NCBI GenBank assembly: GCA_018806915.1
Contig: JAGKQI010000030.1
Span: forward strand, 342,501-406,500
Direction: 5' to 3'
Source of the DNA: Phytophthora colocasiae
Lineage: Eukaryota; Oomycota; Peronosporomycetes; Peronosporales; Peronosporaceae
Length of the DNA: 64,000 nucleotides
Shown here: positions 49,963 through 60,048 of the stretch, one piece after another
Layout of the letters: each line of letters opens with the position of its first letter
Numbering within the stretch: the first letter of the stretch is position 1
Notes under the pieces: model-generated
Told to the model about the DNA's origin: nothing
Database searches by the model: none
What the model saw: the letters and a program-made list of their open reading frames with translations, nothing else
Translations under genes and position numbers: made by a program

Positions 49963-50256
49963 CTATAGCGACTCGAGGTACGCTTGGATCTGCTGCGCGA
50001 TCGCCTCGTCATCAGCGTCGGCGTCCTCCTCGCTCAGTACGAACTCAGCCATGGACTTGCTCACGCGCTCGCTGCTCTCGCGGAACGCCTCCTTCGCCAG
50101 ATCACGAAGTGCATCCATACCGGCAACGTTGGTCTCGTTGCGGTCACTCACGAAAGACTGCTGAGTAGCAGCAGCCGCTTGCATGATGTCGTTCGTCATG
50201 GACTTCAGATACACCGCGCCGTGCGTATCAATGAACAGCTGCTCGAAGATGCTCAT
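49963..50256 (-). CDS. Small unrecognised ORF left of the copia insertion
   Basis: A 97-codon frame from ATG 50256: MSIFEQLFIDTHGAVYLK, then an alanine/glutamine helix, then an acidic segment SEEDADADDEAIAQQI. It has a good composition for a real small protein and ends cleanly. An in-frame TGA lies about 40 bp upstream of the ATG, near the insertion site. No family recognised; it may be an exon of a larger gene interrupted by the copia insertion at 50300. Confidence 0.4.
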   Translation of the reverse strand: MSIFEQLFIDTHGAVYLKSMTNDIMQAAAATQQSFVSDRNETNVAGMDALRDLAKEAFRESSERVSKSMAEFVLSEEDADADDEAIAQQIQAYLESL

Positions 50257-50299
50257 GATCTCTTTCAGCGAGCACCAGGAAGTCGATGTAGTTCAACCC

Positions 50300-50513
50300 T
50301 GTTGAGACTAGCCCTTTGCATAGATACGGTTCACAAAACCTGCCTATGGTGATACCTATAGTGTTCACTATAAGCGATACTTAGCACTAGCTTAGTTTCC
50401 AGCAGCCAACCATTAGGTTGGTGGCACACCTCCACGCTAACTGCTACAATGCTTACTTCGTCTTTTGACACCTTCTACAGAACCATCTTCTCCTACCTAC
50501 GTTACACTCCATA
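50300..50513 (+). repeat. 5' LTR of the right-hand copia element
   Basis: 214 bp, identical by eye to 57016-57229. It ends in TA rather than CA if the AACCC duplication is used to set the edge; both copies agree on this. Confidence 0.93.
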
Positions 50514-50525
50514 GGTTATGAGCCC
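50514..50525 (+). promoter_or_regulatory. Primer-binding site, half-tRNA (initiator Met) type, overlapping the gag start
   Basis: GGTTATGAGCCC is complementary to an anticodon stem-loop of the type GGGCTCATAACC, whose CAT is the Met anticodon. Priming from an internal fragment of initiator tRNA-Met is known for Drosophila copia. The gag ATG (50518) lies within the site. The other copia elements here have GGTTTTGAGCCC (25624) and GGTTATGAATCCC (minus, about 1058). Confidence 0.7.
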
Positions 50526-51861
50526 AAGACAAGCCTCAAGCGACGACTTCCCACGACTCATCGGCGCCGAAAACTTCGACGTGTGGAAGGCTCGCGTGTG
50601 CGCAGCACTCGATGGCAAGCACCTGCTCGGCTACGTGAAGCAGCTCGACTACGATGGTGTGTCAGACGAAGAGAGTGAAGACAGCACTAACGACATGTCC
50701 GACGACGACGACCCTCCTGCCAAGACCATAAAGGATGCTGAAGTTGACTCTGACGCTGTGGACTACGAGGAGAGCGATGACGAGCTAAAGCCGCCCTCGG
50801 ACTCTGATGATGACTCGGGAGCCAGCTCAGATGGATCGATCAAGCGCAAGGATCTTCCGGCCGTCCGACCGTTCAACTCGCGTGAAGCTCGCCGAGCACG
50901 TAAGCACCTGAAGAAAGAGAAGCCTCAGCCTCTTACCCAGCGTGAGCGCCGTCGCCAAGAAGCCAAGACCAAAGCTTTCTTGATGAAGACGATGGACAAC
51001 ATGCACGTGCGGCTGGTTAAGAATCTCACGACTTCTTACGAGATTTTCAACTACATCTGCCAGAAGTACGAGGGAGCAGCCTTTCACGGTGACCCGTACT
51101 TCATCCAACATTACTTGATGGAGATCAAGTATGAGGAAGGATCTGACTTGACTGAATTCTTTCTCAAACTTAAGAACGCGATGAAAGCCGCGTCAGAAGC
51201 CACCGAGTCGGTGATGACCGAGGGACAGAAGTCTATCTACCTGTTCCATTCGATGCCCAAGTCGTGGAAGGATGATCTCCGCATTTGGAAGGGCCAACGG
51301 AAGTATATCCCGTATGAAGATCTCAAGCAGAGTATCGAAGGCAAGGTTCGCGACCTCCAAGCTCAGGAGCGCTACACCTTGGCGAAGGGTACCCCTGAGA
51401 CTCCTGCTACCAAAGGTGAGCGAGCTCTTGTGGCAACTGGGCCTTCTGCATCGCATGCTCCAGAGCGCGACAATGCCAATATCTGCTCGTACTGTAATCG
51501 CCCACGCCGCGGTCTACAAAAGGACTTGCGTGATGGACGAGTGAAAGCTGGAACGGTACTCCCTGCTAACTTTGCTTTCAAGGGTAACTCGAAGCGCGAT
51601 CATCCGTATCGGAACTCGAACAACGGGCGCTACAAGGGAAATAACAACCGAGACTTCAAGGGCAACAACGGTGGCAACAACAAGAAACACGGGAACGGTG
51701 GCAAACAACGTGGCCAAGAGCGCTACAAGGGCCGCCCTCTCGAGTCAGACAATGACGACGATGATGACAACGACAGTAAATCTGGCAACCGTATGGTGTC
51801 TCGCCAAGGACGTCGAGATACCGGTCTCATTGCTGGCCACCACAGTCAATCCCCAGTTTAG
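50518..51861 (+). CDS. gag: Gag of the right-hand copia element
   Basis: 447 residues. The N-terminus (SSDDFPRLIGAENFDVWKARV, LDGKHLLGYVK) is the UBN2/DUF4219-like start common in copia gag. It continues with an acidic S/D region, a basic stretch (SREARRARKHLKKEKPQ) and a capsid-like part (TYEIFNYICQKYEGAAFHGDPY, DLTEFFLKLKNAM). The C-terminal 80 residues are N/G/K-rich. CSYCNR at about 51485-51502 may be half a zinc knuckle; a full CX2CX4HX4C is not visible. Gag ends at TAG 51859. Pol is open in the +1 frame from 51572, so a +1 (or -2) shift in about 51800-51861 would join them. Confidence 0.88.
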   Translation: MSPRQASSDDFPRLIGAENFDVWKARVCAALDGKHLLGYVKQLDYDGVSDEESEDSTNDMSDDDDPPAKTIKDAEVDSDAVDYEESDDELKPPSDSDDDSGASSDGSIKRKDLPAVRPFNSREARRARKHLKKEKPQPLTQRERRRQEAKTKAFLMKTMDNMHVRLVKNLTTSYEIFNYICQKYEGAAFHGDPYFIQHYLMEIKYEEGSDLTEFFLKLKNAMKAASEATESVMTEGQKSIYLFHSMPKSWKDDLRIWKGQRKYIPYEDLKQSIEGKVRDLQAQERYTLAKGTPETPATKGERALVATGPSASHAPERDNANICSYCNRPRRGLQKDLRDGRVKAGTVLPANFAFKGNSKRDHPYRNSNNGRYKGNNNRDFKGNNGGNNKKHGNGGKQRGQERYKGRPLESDNDDDDDNDSKSGNRMVSRQGRRDTGLIAGHHSQSPV

Positions 51862-54012
51862 CCTTACCGCTCAAGCCAAGGTTGAACCTGACCCCACCTG
51901 GACGATCGACTCTGGCTGCACTCGCCATGTGTCTCATGAATCCCAGTGGTTTACTGACATCACCACTAGTGGTGGATCGATCACGGTTGGTGGAAACAAC
52001 CAGATCCCCATTGAAGGCATTGGACGGGTCGAACTGCAAGTCTCTGACTCCAAGGGCAGCATGCAGAAGCTTATCCTTCATGGTGTCCTGTACGCTCCCC
52101 AGCTCCAATTCAGCCTGCTGTCAATTCCAGCAGCGTTGAAGCACGATTTTCGGTTCAGCTTTGACCGCAAGCACTGCGCTATGCAAACCGACCAGCGCTT
52201 CAAGATCAAGGCACTCATGGCTAATAACACGGACCTGTATCAGTTCCAAGCCAAGCCAGTGGCATCACCAACGGCCCTTATTGCCTCAGGTAAGCAACGT
52301 TCCTTTCTGCTCTTACATAAGCGCCTTGGACATCCTAACGTTCGTGTCTTGAATGACCTATCTAGGAGCCAAGCCATAGATGGACTTAAAGAATCGGCAC
52401 TTCTAGGTTCTAAGACAGATTTCTTCTGTGTTGCATGCACGTTAGCGAAGTCACACCGCTCCCCATTTTACTCTAATAGAGCTGTTAAACGTGCCACATC
52501 ACCTTTGTCAAAAGTCCATTCAGATATCTGTGGTCCACTACCTGTGCCTAGTCTTACTGGTTGTCGTTACTTCTTGATCTTCATCGATGACTTTTCTCGA
52601 TTCATGTTCACTTATGCAATTAAGAACCGTAGCAAGTTGTACGACTGCTACGAAGACTTCAGGAAGAAAGCCCTGAACATCTTTAGACAAGATATCTCTG
52701 TCATTGAGTACACGTTCAGTGCTGAAGGCGATAAGTCTCACGAAAAATTCGAGATTCAACGTCTCCAAGCAGACAATGCGAAAGAGTACGAGAAGCTGGG
52801 TCGAATCATCTTTAAAAAGTATGGGACTCATGCACAATTCACCAACGCGTACACTCCTCAGCAGAATGGAGTTGCTGAACGCCGCATGCGTACTATCATG
52901 GAGCGTGTCCGAGCCCTTCTACTTGACGGCAAACTCTCCAAGAGATTGTGGGCCGAGTGTGTCTGTCACGTGACAACTCTCATCAACATGACGCCTAGCT
53001 CTAAGACGGACGGTCGAACCCCGTACGAGCTTTGGTACAACCGAATCCCATCGATGCAATACATCAAAGTTTTTGGATGTAGTGGATATGTCCACATCAC
53101 AGAGCAATACCGAGACAAACTCGACGCCAGAGCCCGTTTGTGCATGTATCTCGGTGTACCTGACCAAAAGAAAGGATATCGACTGATGGACATTAACACA
53201 CATGCCATTGTGTATAGTCGTGATGTAGTCTTTAAAGAGGATGAGTTTCCCCCTCTCACAGGCCTGACGTCTACACCAGAGCCCACCCAACCCACCAACA
53301 GGCAGCAACCTGCTGAACCTGTATCTGTACCTGCGTCACCTGCACCTGCTGTGCTGCCTCCACAAGAGCATGAATCTGAGCCTGAATCAGAACCAGTGAC
53401 GACAACATTACCCACTTCAGGTCCAACGGGATCCGTACCAGGTACAGCCACCAAACGGGTACTGCCCTCTTTGAGGGAGGCTATTGATCGAACAGCCATC
53501 CATTACTCATTTAGAACGGAGACGGTCTCTGAACCTCCGCACACTTCAGCTCCTAAGCGACCCCGCCTCACTGCGGAAGCCACTGAGAAATGCCTCAACT
53601 CTGAGAAGGCCTGTGACGTAACCCTCAACTCTGAGGAAGACATCCACGAACAGGAGCAACGTCAGCATTTACTGTACACATTACTAGCTATTCGGTATGT
53701 CTCAGAGCCCACTACGTATCGGGAAGCAATGAAGTCTTCCCACGCTAACCAGTGGCATTCAGCAGCTAAATCGGAATACAAGTCCCTCATGGACAATAAC
53801 ACTTGGGTGTTGGTAACCCCTCCTAAAAGGAGGAAGATCTTGAGTAGCCGATGGGTCTTCGTAGTGAAGTATACCGGCACTGGCGAAATTGACCGCTTTA
53901 AGGCGCGTCTGGTGATCAAAGGGTTCCTACAGGAATTTGGCATCGACTACAATGAGATTTTCTCACCTGTCATCAGGATGGAGGTACTCAGACTACTGCT
54001 TACTTTGCAGCT
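51800..54012 (+). CDS. pol: Pol (protease, integrase, RT start) of the right-hand copia element
   Basis: The open frame runs 51572-54133; sense sequence begins near 51800. Protease WTIDSGCTRHVSH (about 51900), the integrase zinc-binding HKRLGHPNVRVLND ... CVACTLAKSHR, and the integrase core HSDICGPLP, LQADNAKEYEKL and NGVAERRMRT give D, D and E. A P/E/T-rich linker follows, then RT: WVLVTPPKRRKILSSRWVFVVK and FGIDYNEIFSPV. The frame is lost near 54010; the RT then continues in the next frame. A recent insertion with a non-functional pol implies help from another copy or an assembly error. Confidence 0.88.
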
Positions 54013-55310
54013 CTTCTCGACCTTGAAGTCCACCAAATGGATGTCAAAACAGTATTCCTTAATGGCTATTTGGAAGAAGAGATCTACATGGCTCAACCGG
54101 AAGGTTTCAAAATCCCGGGCAAGGAGCATCTAGTGTGCAAACTTCTTAAGAGCTTATACGGGTTAAAACAAGCACCCCGTGTCTGGTACCAAACATTGTC
54201 TGCCTTTTTAGAGAGCCTTGGGTTTCTGAAACTCATTAAAGATCGATGTGTTTTTCGACGCACTGTTAACAACGTCACTTGTTATATTGCAGTGTACGTT
54301 GACGACTTACTGATCATTGCGCCACACCAGCACTCGTCAGTGAGCTGAAATCAGCCCTGAAAAAACGATTTTCCATGTCAGATTTAGGGGAGGTGAAGTA
54401 CTTACTCGGCTGGTCCATTCAACGTGACCGTAAGAACCGAACGATGTTTATTCACCAACACAAGTACGCTACGAAGGTCATCGACCGCTTCAGCGACTAC
54501 ATTCCGTACCCTATTGCAACACCAGCAGAACGGAACGCCAAACTCTCCGTAAGCAGCCAACCTAGCAGTGAGCAAGAGAAAGATGCGATGAAATCTATTC
54601 CGTATCGCCAAGCAGTAGGCAGTGTCATGTATCTAATGGTCGGGACACGACCCGACATGGCATTCTACATGCGTGAGGTCAGTCAATTCCTAGCCAATCC
54701 AGGCATGGAACATTGGAAAGCAGTCATTCGTGGACTAAAATATCTGTCAGGAACGAAAGAATATGGTCTCCTTCTGGGAGGCTCGTCCGACGTTACCTCA
54801 GAGAGCCTAGCCGACCAGCTACTTGCCTACAGTGACTCTGACTATGCTAACTGCCCCGACACGAGACGCTCCGTCGGTGGATACGTGACTATGCTCGCAA
54901 GCAGTCCAATCTCATGGCTCTCCCGCAAGCACCACACTGTGGTTCTCTCAACTACAGAGGCAGAATATATCGCCCTGTGTCACTGCATGCAAGAGATGAT
55001 TTTCCTCAAACTTCTCCTCAAAGAACTTGGCTTTGCTACAACGCAGGCTAACATCATTTATGAGGACAACCAAAGCTGCATCAAAATCTGCTACAACCCC
55101 GAACTTCACGGACGATCAAAGCATATACACGTACGATACTGTTTCGTACAAGAAAAGGTAGAGAGGCATGAATTCAACGTCACCTACTGCAATACGAAAG
55201 AGATGATAGCTGACATCTTCACTAAAGCTTTAGACAAGCACCAGTTCAGAGAACTAAGGGCCAAGCTCAGGGTAGAATCCCTGAAAGCTGGATTCGGCCA
55301 CTCAGTATAG
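54013..55310 (+). pseudogene. pol: RT remainder and RNase H of the right-hand copia element
   Basis: 54013-54348 carries MDVKTVFLNGYLEEEIYM, LYGLKQAPRVWYQ and the catalytic YVDDLL. A further frame change near 54330 leads into 54375-55310, with the RT end (LGEVKYLLGWSI), then RNase H: YSDSDYANCPDTRRSVGG, STTEAEYIAL and EDNQSCIKI, followed by HIHVRYCFVQE and DIFTKAL. These are the usual copia C-terminal motifs and all catalytic residues are present. The frame ends at TAG 55308-55310. The sequence that follows (CCCACTGGGTTTTATC and AAGGTTTTCCCTCGTTGAGG) resembles the conserved block that plant copia elements carry near their 3' end. Confidence 0.87.
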
Positions 55311-55557
55311 AAATACGCTGATAATACAACTGCATGTAGCGTGCCTACCTCCTGCGTCCTTTTAGATTTTTTTTCCCACTGGGTTTTATCTTTTTGTTCG
55401 CTTAAGGTTTTCCCTCGTTGAGGTTTCCCTGGTCAAATACCGAATTATCTAGGCACATGAGTTCATATACAACAAACCATGCACAAAGAAATTAACTGCT
55501 GGGAAAGTTCATTATTGGCAGGACAAACCCGCGGAAATTCCTACCAACTCCTACCAT

Positions 55558-56829
55558 CTATGTCCGACGAGATAACAAGATGAAAGGACGAACGAAAGAA
55601 ATGAAGTTGATCCACTCATCCGCCAACGACACTGGCTTGCCTTCATCCGAGTCAAAGATCAGGCGATGGCCTCTGTAAACCGTGAGAACAATTGCATGTC
55701 CGACGAAGCTATGGTTGTAAGCAGCAACGATATAAATTCCATCGAGAAGCTCCACTTCCTCCAGCACGCGCGCTCCACGACGCCCAGCGATAGCAAAGTT
55801 TTTCTTGGCAATCGCATTGAAAACAAAGTCCCGACCGTCATCGCGCAGTTGACGCAGGAAAACCAGGAAGAGCTTCCACGACGTGCCTTGAGTGAGATCT
55901 AACCCGTAGTATTTCATCTCATCCGACACAAACTTGTCGATATCATGTTGGGTCACGATGTCAGGCCGTCCGGCAAGCTCGGCAGCACACTTGAAGGCGT
56001 CAAACAGGCACAGGCCCTCCACATTTGCCGCAATTGTTCGTTTTCCAACGCTGTCGTCCTTGCAAAAGTCATCAAAGTTTTCAATCTCCGTAAGTTTCCA
56101 CCTATCCACGAGATCAACTTCTTTATCAAATTTATCCTCAATGAGGGGCACACGTGGCTCCCAGGTTCGCTGGTAGAACCTTCGAGAGCGTCGTGATCGA
56201 TTAAGCCACAACACTCGGTACTCGAACCCACGACTCGACGGACGCCGGTCGATTATCCGCGCAATGTGCCACTTTATCTTCGTGGTAACATAACTTGGCG
56301 TGACAGTGACTCGGCTGCGGCCGTAATTCTTGCCGTAAATTGGCCAGTAGAGGTACTGAGAGGCAAGTGAGTCACAATTGACGGCCCGTTGTGTGGCACT
56401 AGTCCTAGTTGTGCGTGCTACACTACGTTCGGTGGCAGAAGTCACATTTTTAGCTACAGCGTCGGTGTCAGAAGCCTCAGTGTCAGTGGCATTAGCCACA
56501 ACCTGTTCCCCGTCACTACATTCCCCCGCTTCTGTGACATCACGTGGCGAGGCCAACGCGGAAGCCCGATCAACTGACTCCGTGGCCGTCTTCTCTCCTG
56601 CCGCGCGATCTGCGCCGTCCGCTGCCTCGATACACCGTCCTCCAGCCACCGAAAGGCTCTGTGCACTAGGCGCTGGCACGCGTCCGACGCGCTGGATACT
56701 CTGGTGGTTTGCGATGCGCTTCCTGGCGGCCGATCTATTCCGCCGCTTGCGTGGCTTACTCTTGCCCGACGCGGCGTCTAGCGCCGAGCTGCCTGGTGGA
56801 GATATCCCGGTTTCCCACAGCCTCACCAT
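55558..56829 (-). CDS. Antisense ORF: chromodomain plus cysteine-peptidase-like region
   Basis: 423 codons from ATG 56829, inside the copia element but on the opposite strand. Residues about 1-180 are low complexity with basic clusters (SKPRKRRNRSAARKR). A chromodomain-like block follows (WHIARIIDRRPSSRGFEYRVLWL ... RTWEPRVPLIED) at about 56265-56120. Then comes a globular region with GLCLFDAFKCAAEL, GIYIVAAYNHSFVGHAIVL and LIFDSDEG: the spaced C, H and D suggest a papain-like or OTU-like cysteine peptidase fold. The family call is an inference from residue spacing. The frame is uninterrupted, unlike pol. It could be a captured host gene or a piece of another element. Confidence 0.6.
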   Translation of the reverse strand: MVRLWETGISPPGSSALDAASGKSKPRKRRNRSAARKRIANHQSIQRVGRVPAPSAQSLSVAGGRCIEAADGADRAAGEKTATESVDRASALASPRDVTEAGECSDGEQVVANATDTEASDTDAVAKNVTSATERSVARTTRTSATQRAVNCDSLASQYLYWPIYGKNYGRSRVTVTPSYVTTKIKWHIARIIDRRPSSRGFEYRVLWLNRSRRSRRFYQRTWEPRVPLIEDKFDKEVDLVDRWKLTEIENFDDFCKDDSVGKRTIAANVEGLCLFDAFKCAAELAGRPDIVTQHDIDKFVSDEMKYYGLDLTQGTSWKLFLVFLRQLRDDGRDFVFNAIAKKNFAIAGRRGARVLEEVELLDGIYIVAAYNHSFVGHAIVLTVYRGHRLIFDSDEGKPVSLADEWINFISFVRPFILLSRRT

Positions 56830-57015
56830 GGCAGGCTCGATGTCCTAGTTTCTCTTGCGCCCTGAGCGCAAGGACCAACAACGGATCAGCTGCCGAGCCA
56901 CTTCCAGGAAGGCTGCAGGTTGTGAACTGAAGGGTCTCCTGCAGAGAAAACCTGGAATATCTGCTGAACTGTGATAACCAATATCAATTCGATCGATGCA
57001 AAGATGCAGGGAGGC

Positions 57016-57229
57016 TGTTGAGACTAGCCCTTTGCATAGATACGGTTCACAAAACCTGCCTATGGTGATACCTATAGTGTTCACTATAAGCGATACTTAG
57101 CACTAGCTTAGTTTCCAGCAGCCAACCATTAGGTTGGTGGCACACCTCCACGCTAACTGCTACAATGCTTACTTCGTCTTTTGACACCTTCTACAGAACC
57201 ATCTTCTCCTACCTACGTTACACTCCATA
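57016..57229 (+). repeat. 3' LTR of the right-hand copia element
   Basis: 214 bp, identical by eye to 50300-50513; followed by the AACCC duplicate. Confidence 0.93.
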
Positions 57230-57234
57230 AACCC

Positions 57235-57637
57235 GAACTTGACTGGCACCTTGATGATTCTCAGTCTCATCTCGCTGGTCGACAACCGAGAGCCACCGAT
57301 GTTGCAGGTGGTTTTAATGGGTCTTGTCAACGATTGTCTGCAGGCTTTGGAGCGGAATTCGAATCAGGATCTGACATTCCTGCGCAGTGGTGACGTGTCG
57401 AATCGGATTATGAAAGTGCTGACTCAACGACTGAAAAATGGCGCGAGCTCCAGTGTCCGTAAGAGCGCAGTGGATTGTCTCGTGGCCCTTCACTTCGCCA
57501 CGAGGGAGGACAACTCCGTTGTGCCCAAATACATTACAGCGGAACTGGATGAAACACGACGAAGACTGGTGGAATTCTTCATCGACCGAGCCAAAATGGA
57601 ACGACACCGTCCTGATGACGATTCGCCTGCTCTGTAG
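57235..57637 (+). pseudogene. CLASP-like TOG/HEAT repeat fragment
   Basis: The translation gives NLTGTLMILSLISLVDN, then SNRIMKVLTQRLKNGASSSVRKSAVDCLVALHFA, then ITAELDETRRRLVEFFIDRAKMERH, ending at TAG 57635. The RKSAVDCLVAL and LVEFFIDRAK parts resemble the C-terminal HEAT/TOG repeats of CLASP microtubule-stabilising proteins. The copia element is inserted at its left end. In the rejoined target, a TAG (possible AG acceptor) immediately precedes TTCAACCC, so the fragment may be the last exon of a host gene whose earlier exons are not recognisable to the left. Confidence 0.5.
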
Positions 57638-57850
57638 ATACCGCTAGGAATTCCTAGCGGATATCTGCTACTGCTTCACTGAAGCAGTTCGCGTCTCCAG
57701 TAAAAGAAACGAGCAGTCACACGCCCTTCGAATCTTGCACTGGAATTTCCAGTGGAAATCGCTGAGAAGCCACAGCTTCGAGATGCCGTCTCCGTCGACA
57801 TCCTCCAAGACGGCCCGGTCTTACTTAGACGCATTCGACGCATCGGCTGC
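57638..57850. repeat. Cluster of perfect short palindromes
   Basis: Three successive inverted repeats: 57641-57660 (10-bp arms, no loop), 57670-57688 (9-bp arms, 1-nt loop) and 57738-57754 (8-bp arms, 1-nt loop). No gene recognised. The pattern is like that of element C, but the sequence is not a copy of it. Confidence 0.75.
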
Positions 57851-57874
57851 GCAGGACAATACTGTAGTTATGTA

Positions 57875-58537
57875 GGAAGTCCACAACATACAGGGTGCTA
57901 ATAACACCACTAACAGTAAGTTTGTGTGTTGCAATTCTGGCAAACATGTTGGCGGAGTACACTAGTTTGCACTCACTTGGCAAGAATCAATCCCTTGAGG
58001 ATCTGGTTGCCACGAATACTCAGCGTACGAGAAGCATCACCCATGCCTCGAGTGGTTGGCTGGAAGAAAAATTCCATGCGCACTACTAACCATGCACTCA
58101 ACTCCAACTTGGCGGTCGTCACGTCAGCGGGGAAGGCATCGTCCAGAGAGTGCAAGTATTCGCGACGGAACTGCACAATGTCAGTCGGGTACAACTTCTT
58201 CGACGTCATAGGCGAGTACTTGAGCAAAACGTCCGGCATGTACCACATGATCTTGCCGCAAAGTGCACACACGGAGCCTTGGTCTGCATTTTCCAACAAG
58301 CGCTTGTATAGCCCAGGGTCGTCTGGAACATTGGACGGTTGAAGTCGACGAAGCAGCACGTACAGCCCTGCTGTACCGATCAGTCGAACGTCTCTGTAGC
58401 TGACGTAATCGCACCCTCGGCGATACTCAAACAGGCACTGATACAGTGCACAAACTCCTCCAGAAACACTCGATTCGTGCGGATGTCAATCCTCGATTCT
58501 CCTCTGCTGCTGCTTGCACATCTTCCACCTCTCTCGC
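57875..58537 (-). pseudogene. WASH complex subunit 4-like gene fragment (middle part)
   Basis: Minus-strand reading: RTNRVFLEEFVHCISACL, then after a one-base frame change LYVLLRRLQPSNVPDDPGLYKRL, MWYMPDVLLKYSP, DIVQFRREYLHSLDDAFP and LSAWLVVRMEFFF. A GTGAGT splice donor follows at about 57977, and an acceptor TTATTAG lies near 57901. This resembles the middle region of WASHC4/SWIP, a subunit of the actin-nucleating WASH complex on endosomes. A second piece of the same gene appears at 63788. Element D separates them, and some sequence between is missing. The assignment is from motif memory. Confidence 0.5.
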
Positions 58538-58827
58538 TGTACGTCCACGAGACGAAAACGGTAAACACACAGTTGGGGAAGCTGGCACTTCCGGTAACAA
58601 GTTCTTGCCGATTGTATTGCTTGCTTGGAAGCAAAAAGGAAAGTGTCTAAAGTCCTGTTCTGCTAAACTACTCGCTACTGCGAGCCAAACGGACGTCCTT
58701 ATGAAGTCAGTCCTTGTTGCTGTAGTTGCAACTGCAACTGCAACCTGTACCAGCCGATCGTACTGCAACCGCATACACCGATCGATGTGCGAGAGGGTAA
58801 GGCTTTCAACCTGAGCCCCACGCTACA
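58538..58827 (-). repeat. 3' LTR of element D
   Basis: Matches 63499-63787 over 289 bp. Contains the tandem TTGCAACTGCAACTGCAACC at 58732-58751. Confidence 0.87.
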
Positions 58828-59393
58828 ATTCCCCCCAAGACTTGCTCACACTCGCACAGCGAACGCAGCACTTGGAAATGTTCAAGAGCCTTGACAATCC
58901 TTATGGTACACGGTACCAATTTAAAATGTACTGAACTTCAGTCATGATGATGTTAATGAGTCATTAATAATGACACCATCTGACTCAACAATTACGTCAC
59001 AATTATGTCATCACTTTTTCACCATACAGTGTATCAATGGCTACTGCCATAGTTGTACACAGGGAGTGATACTACCACAACCCAACGTTACCAAATAGCA
59101 TTCGCTACATTAGCACCTAATCACACTGTGATTGTTGTCGCAACAGCACTGCTGTCACAAACGGACGTGTATCCACTGGATACGTTGCCGGTAGGGCAGA
59201 AATGCTGCAACAGCAACGCTTCCACCACACCTGCACCCACACATTGTGCACTAGACCAATAGCTCAAAAGCAGCGGCCAACTTGTCATCCTTGACTGCAA
59301 CAACGTAGTCACGGACCAGAGCAGGGACGTCCTTAGTCATCGCCTGAAGTGGTTCCCAAGAGTCCTCAATCTATTCCAACCCACACCAGCTCA
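58828..59393. other. Element D 3' untranslated region
   Basis: AT-rich, with near-repeats ATGATGATG / TTAATGAGTCATTAATAATG at about 58940-58975. No coding sequence recognised. Confidence 0.4.
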
Positions 59394-60043
59394 CTAGCAA
59401 CTCGAAGCTCCGGGTATCCTCATTCCATCGGTGCTTGATAAGTTGCTGGACCTTAGCACGATGCCTTGGGCAGCAACATGCTCTAAAAGCTCTTCAGTCA
59501 CTTCCAAGTCACTGTCTGCATAGAACTTAAGGCGTGAGGCGTGCACATCTTGTTCGGCGCCCGTGATGAGGTGGCGGACTCGAAATGAGTGAGAGTCTGC
59601 ACGCGTGATAACGTACGAGCCAACCCATGTCACGAGCAACTTACTGTGTCGTCGCTCATCGACACGTGATCTTAGGACGTAATCACCGACAGAAAAGTTG
59701 ACGACTTGTGCCCCTCTGGACTTTCTCTTGTTCAGAAGCGTTATCTTCTCACGCTTGTCGGTAACCTCACGGTGGATGTGCTCGATACTAGAGCGCAGTT
59801 TCTCGAGAGAGCATCACTAGAAACCGAGACTTCCTTAAGTTGCTGGTCGGGCTGGTACAGCATGTACGCAGGAGCCGGACATGGCAAACCAGTGAGCACT
59901 TCAACTGGAGCTCTGTTAGCAAGAGAAACCACAGGAGATGGGTTCATGTTGGCTTGGACCAGTGGAATTAAGTAGATCCAGTCGTTGTGCGAAATCTTGT
60001 ACTCCATAATCATAGCACGTAAAACTTGCAAAATATCCCTGTT
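59394..60043 (-). pseudogene. pol: Integrase C-terminal part of element D
   Basis: 60031-59741 continues the integrase after the solo LTR: VLRAMIMEYKISHNDWIYLIPLVQANMN, NRAPVEVLTGLP. Then in other frames come NKRKSRGAQVVNFSVGDYVLRS and LLVTWVGSYVITRADSHSFRVRHLITGAEQDVHASRLKFY, the last being a chromodomain-free C-terminal module as in BEL/gypsy-type integrases. Frame changes near 59740 and 59640 break it. The solo LTR insertion and these changes make it non-functional. Confidence 0.75.
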
Positions 60044-60048
60044 GGCGC

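Larger units (their letters stand above)
50300..57229 (+). mobile_element. Full-length Ty1/copia element with an antisense extra gene
   Basis: LTRs of 214 bp at 50300-50513 and 57016-57229 (TGTTGAGACT to CACTCCATA) show no difference by eye. The duplication AACCC flanks the element (50295-50299 and 57230-57234). The primer-binding site GGTTATGAGCCC starts at 50514, directly after the LTR, and contains the gag ATG. Gag and pol overlap in different frames. Pol is broken by two further frame changes near 54010 and 54330. Between the end of pol (55310) and the 3' LTR lie 1.7 kb with a 423-codon ORF on the minus strand. A purine-rich GATGCAGGGAGGC precedes the 3' LTR. Confidence 0.95.

Noticed and set aside
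55558..57015. Idea that the chromodomain/peptidase ORF is part of a separate nested element
   Set aside because: No second pair of terminal repeats or target duplicate could be found between pol and the 3' LTR. It is kept as part of the copia element, with the doubt stated.
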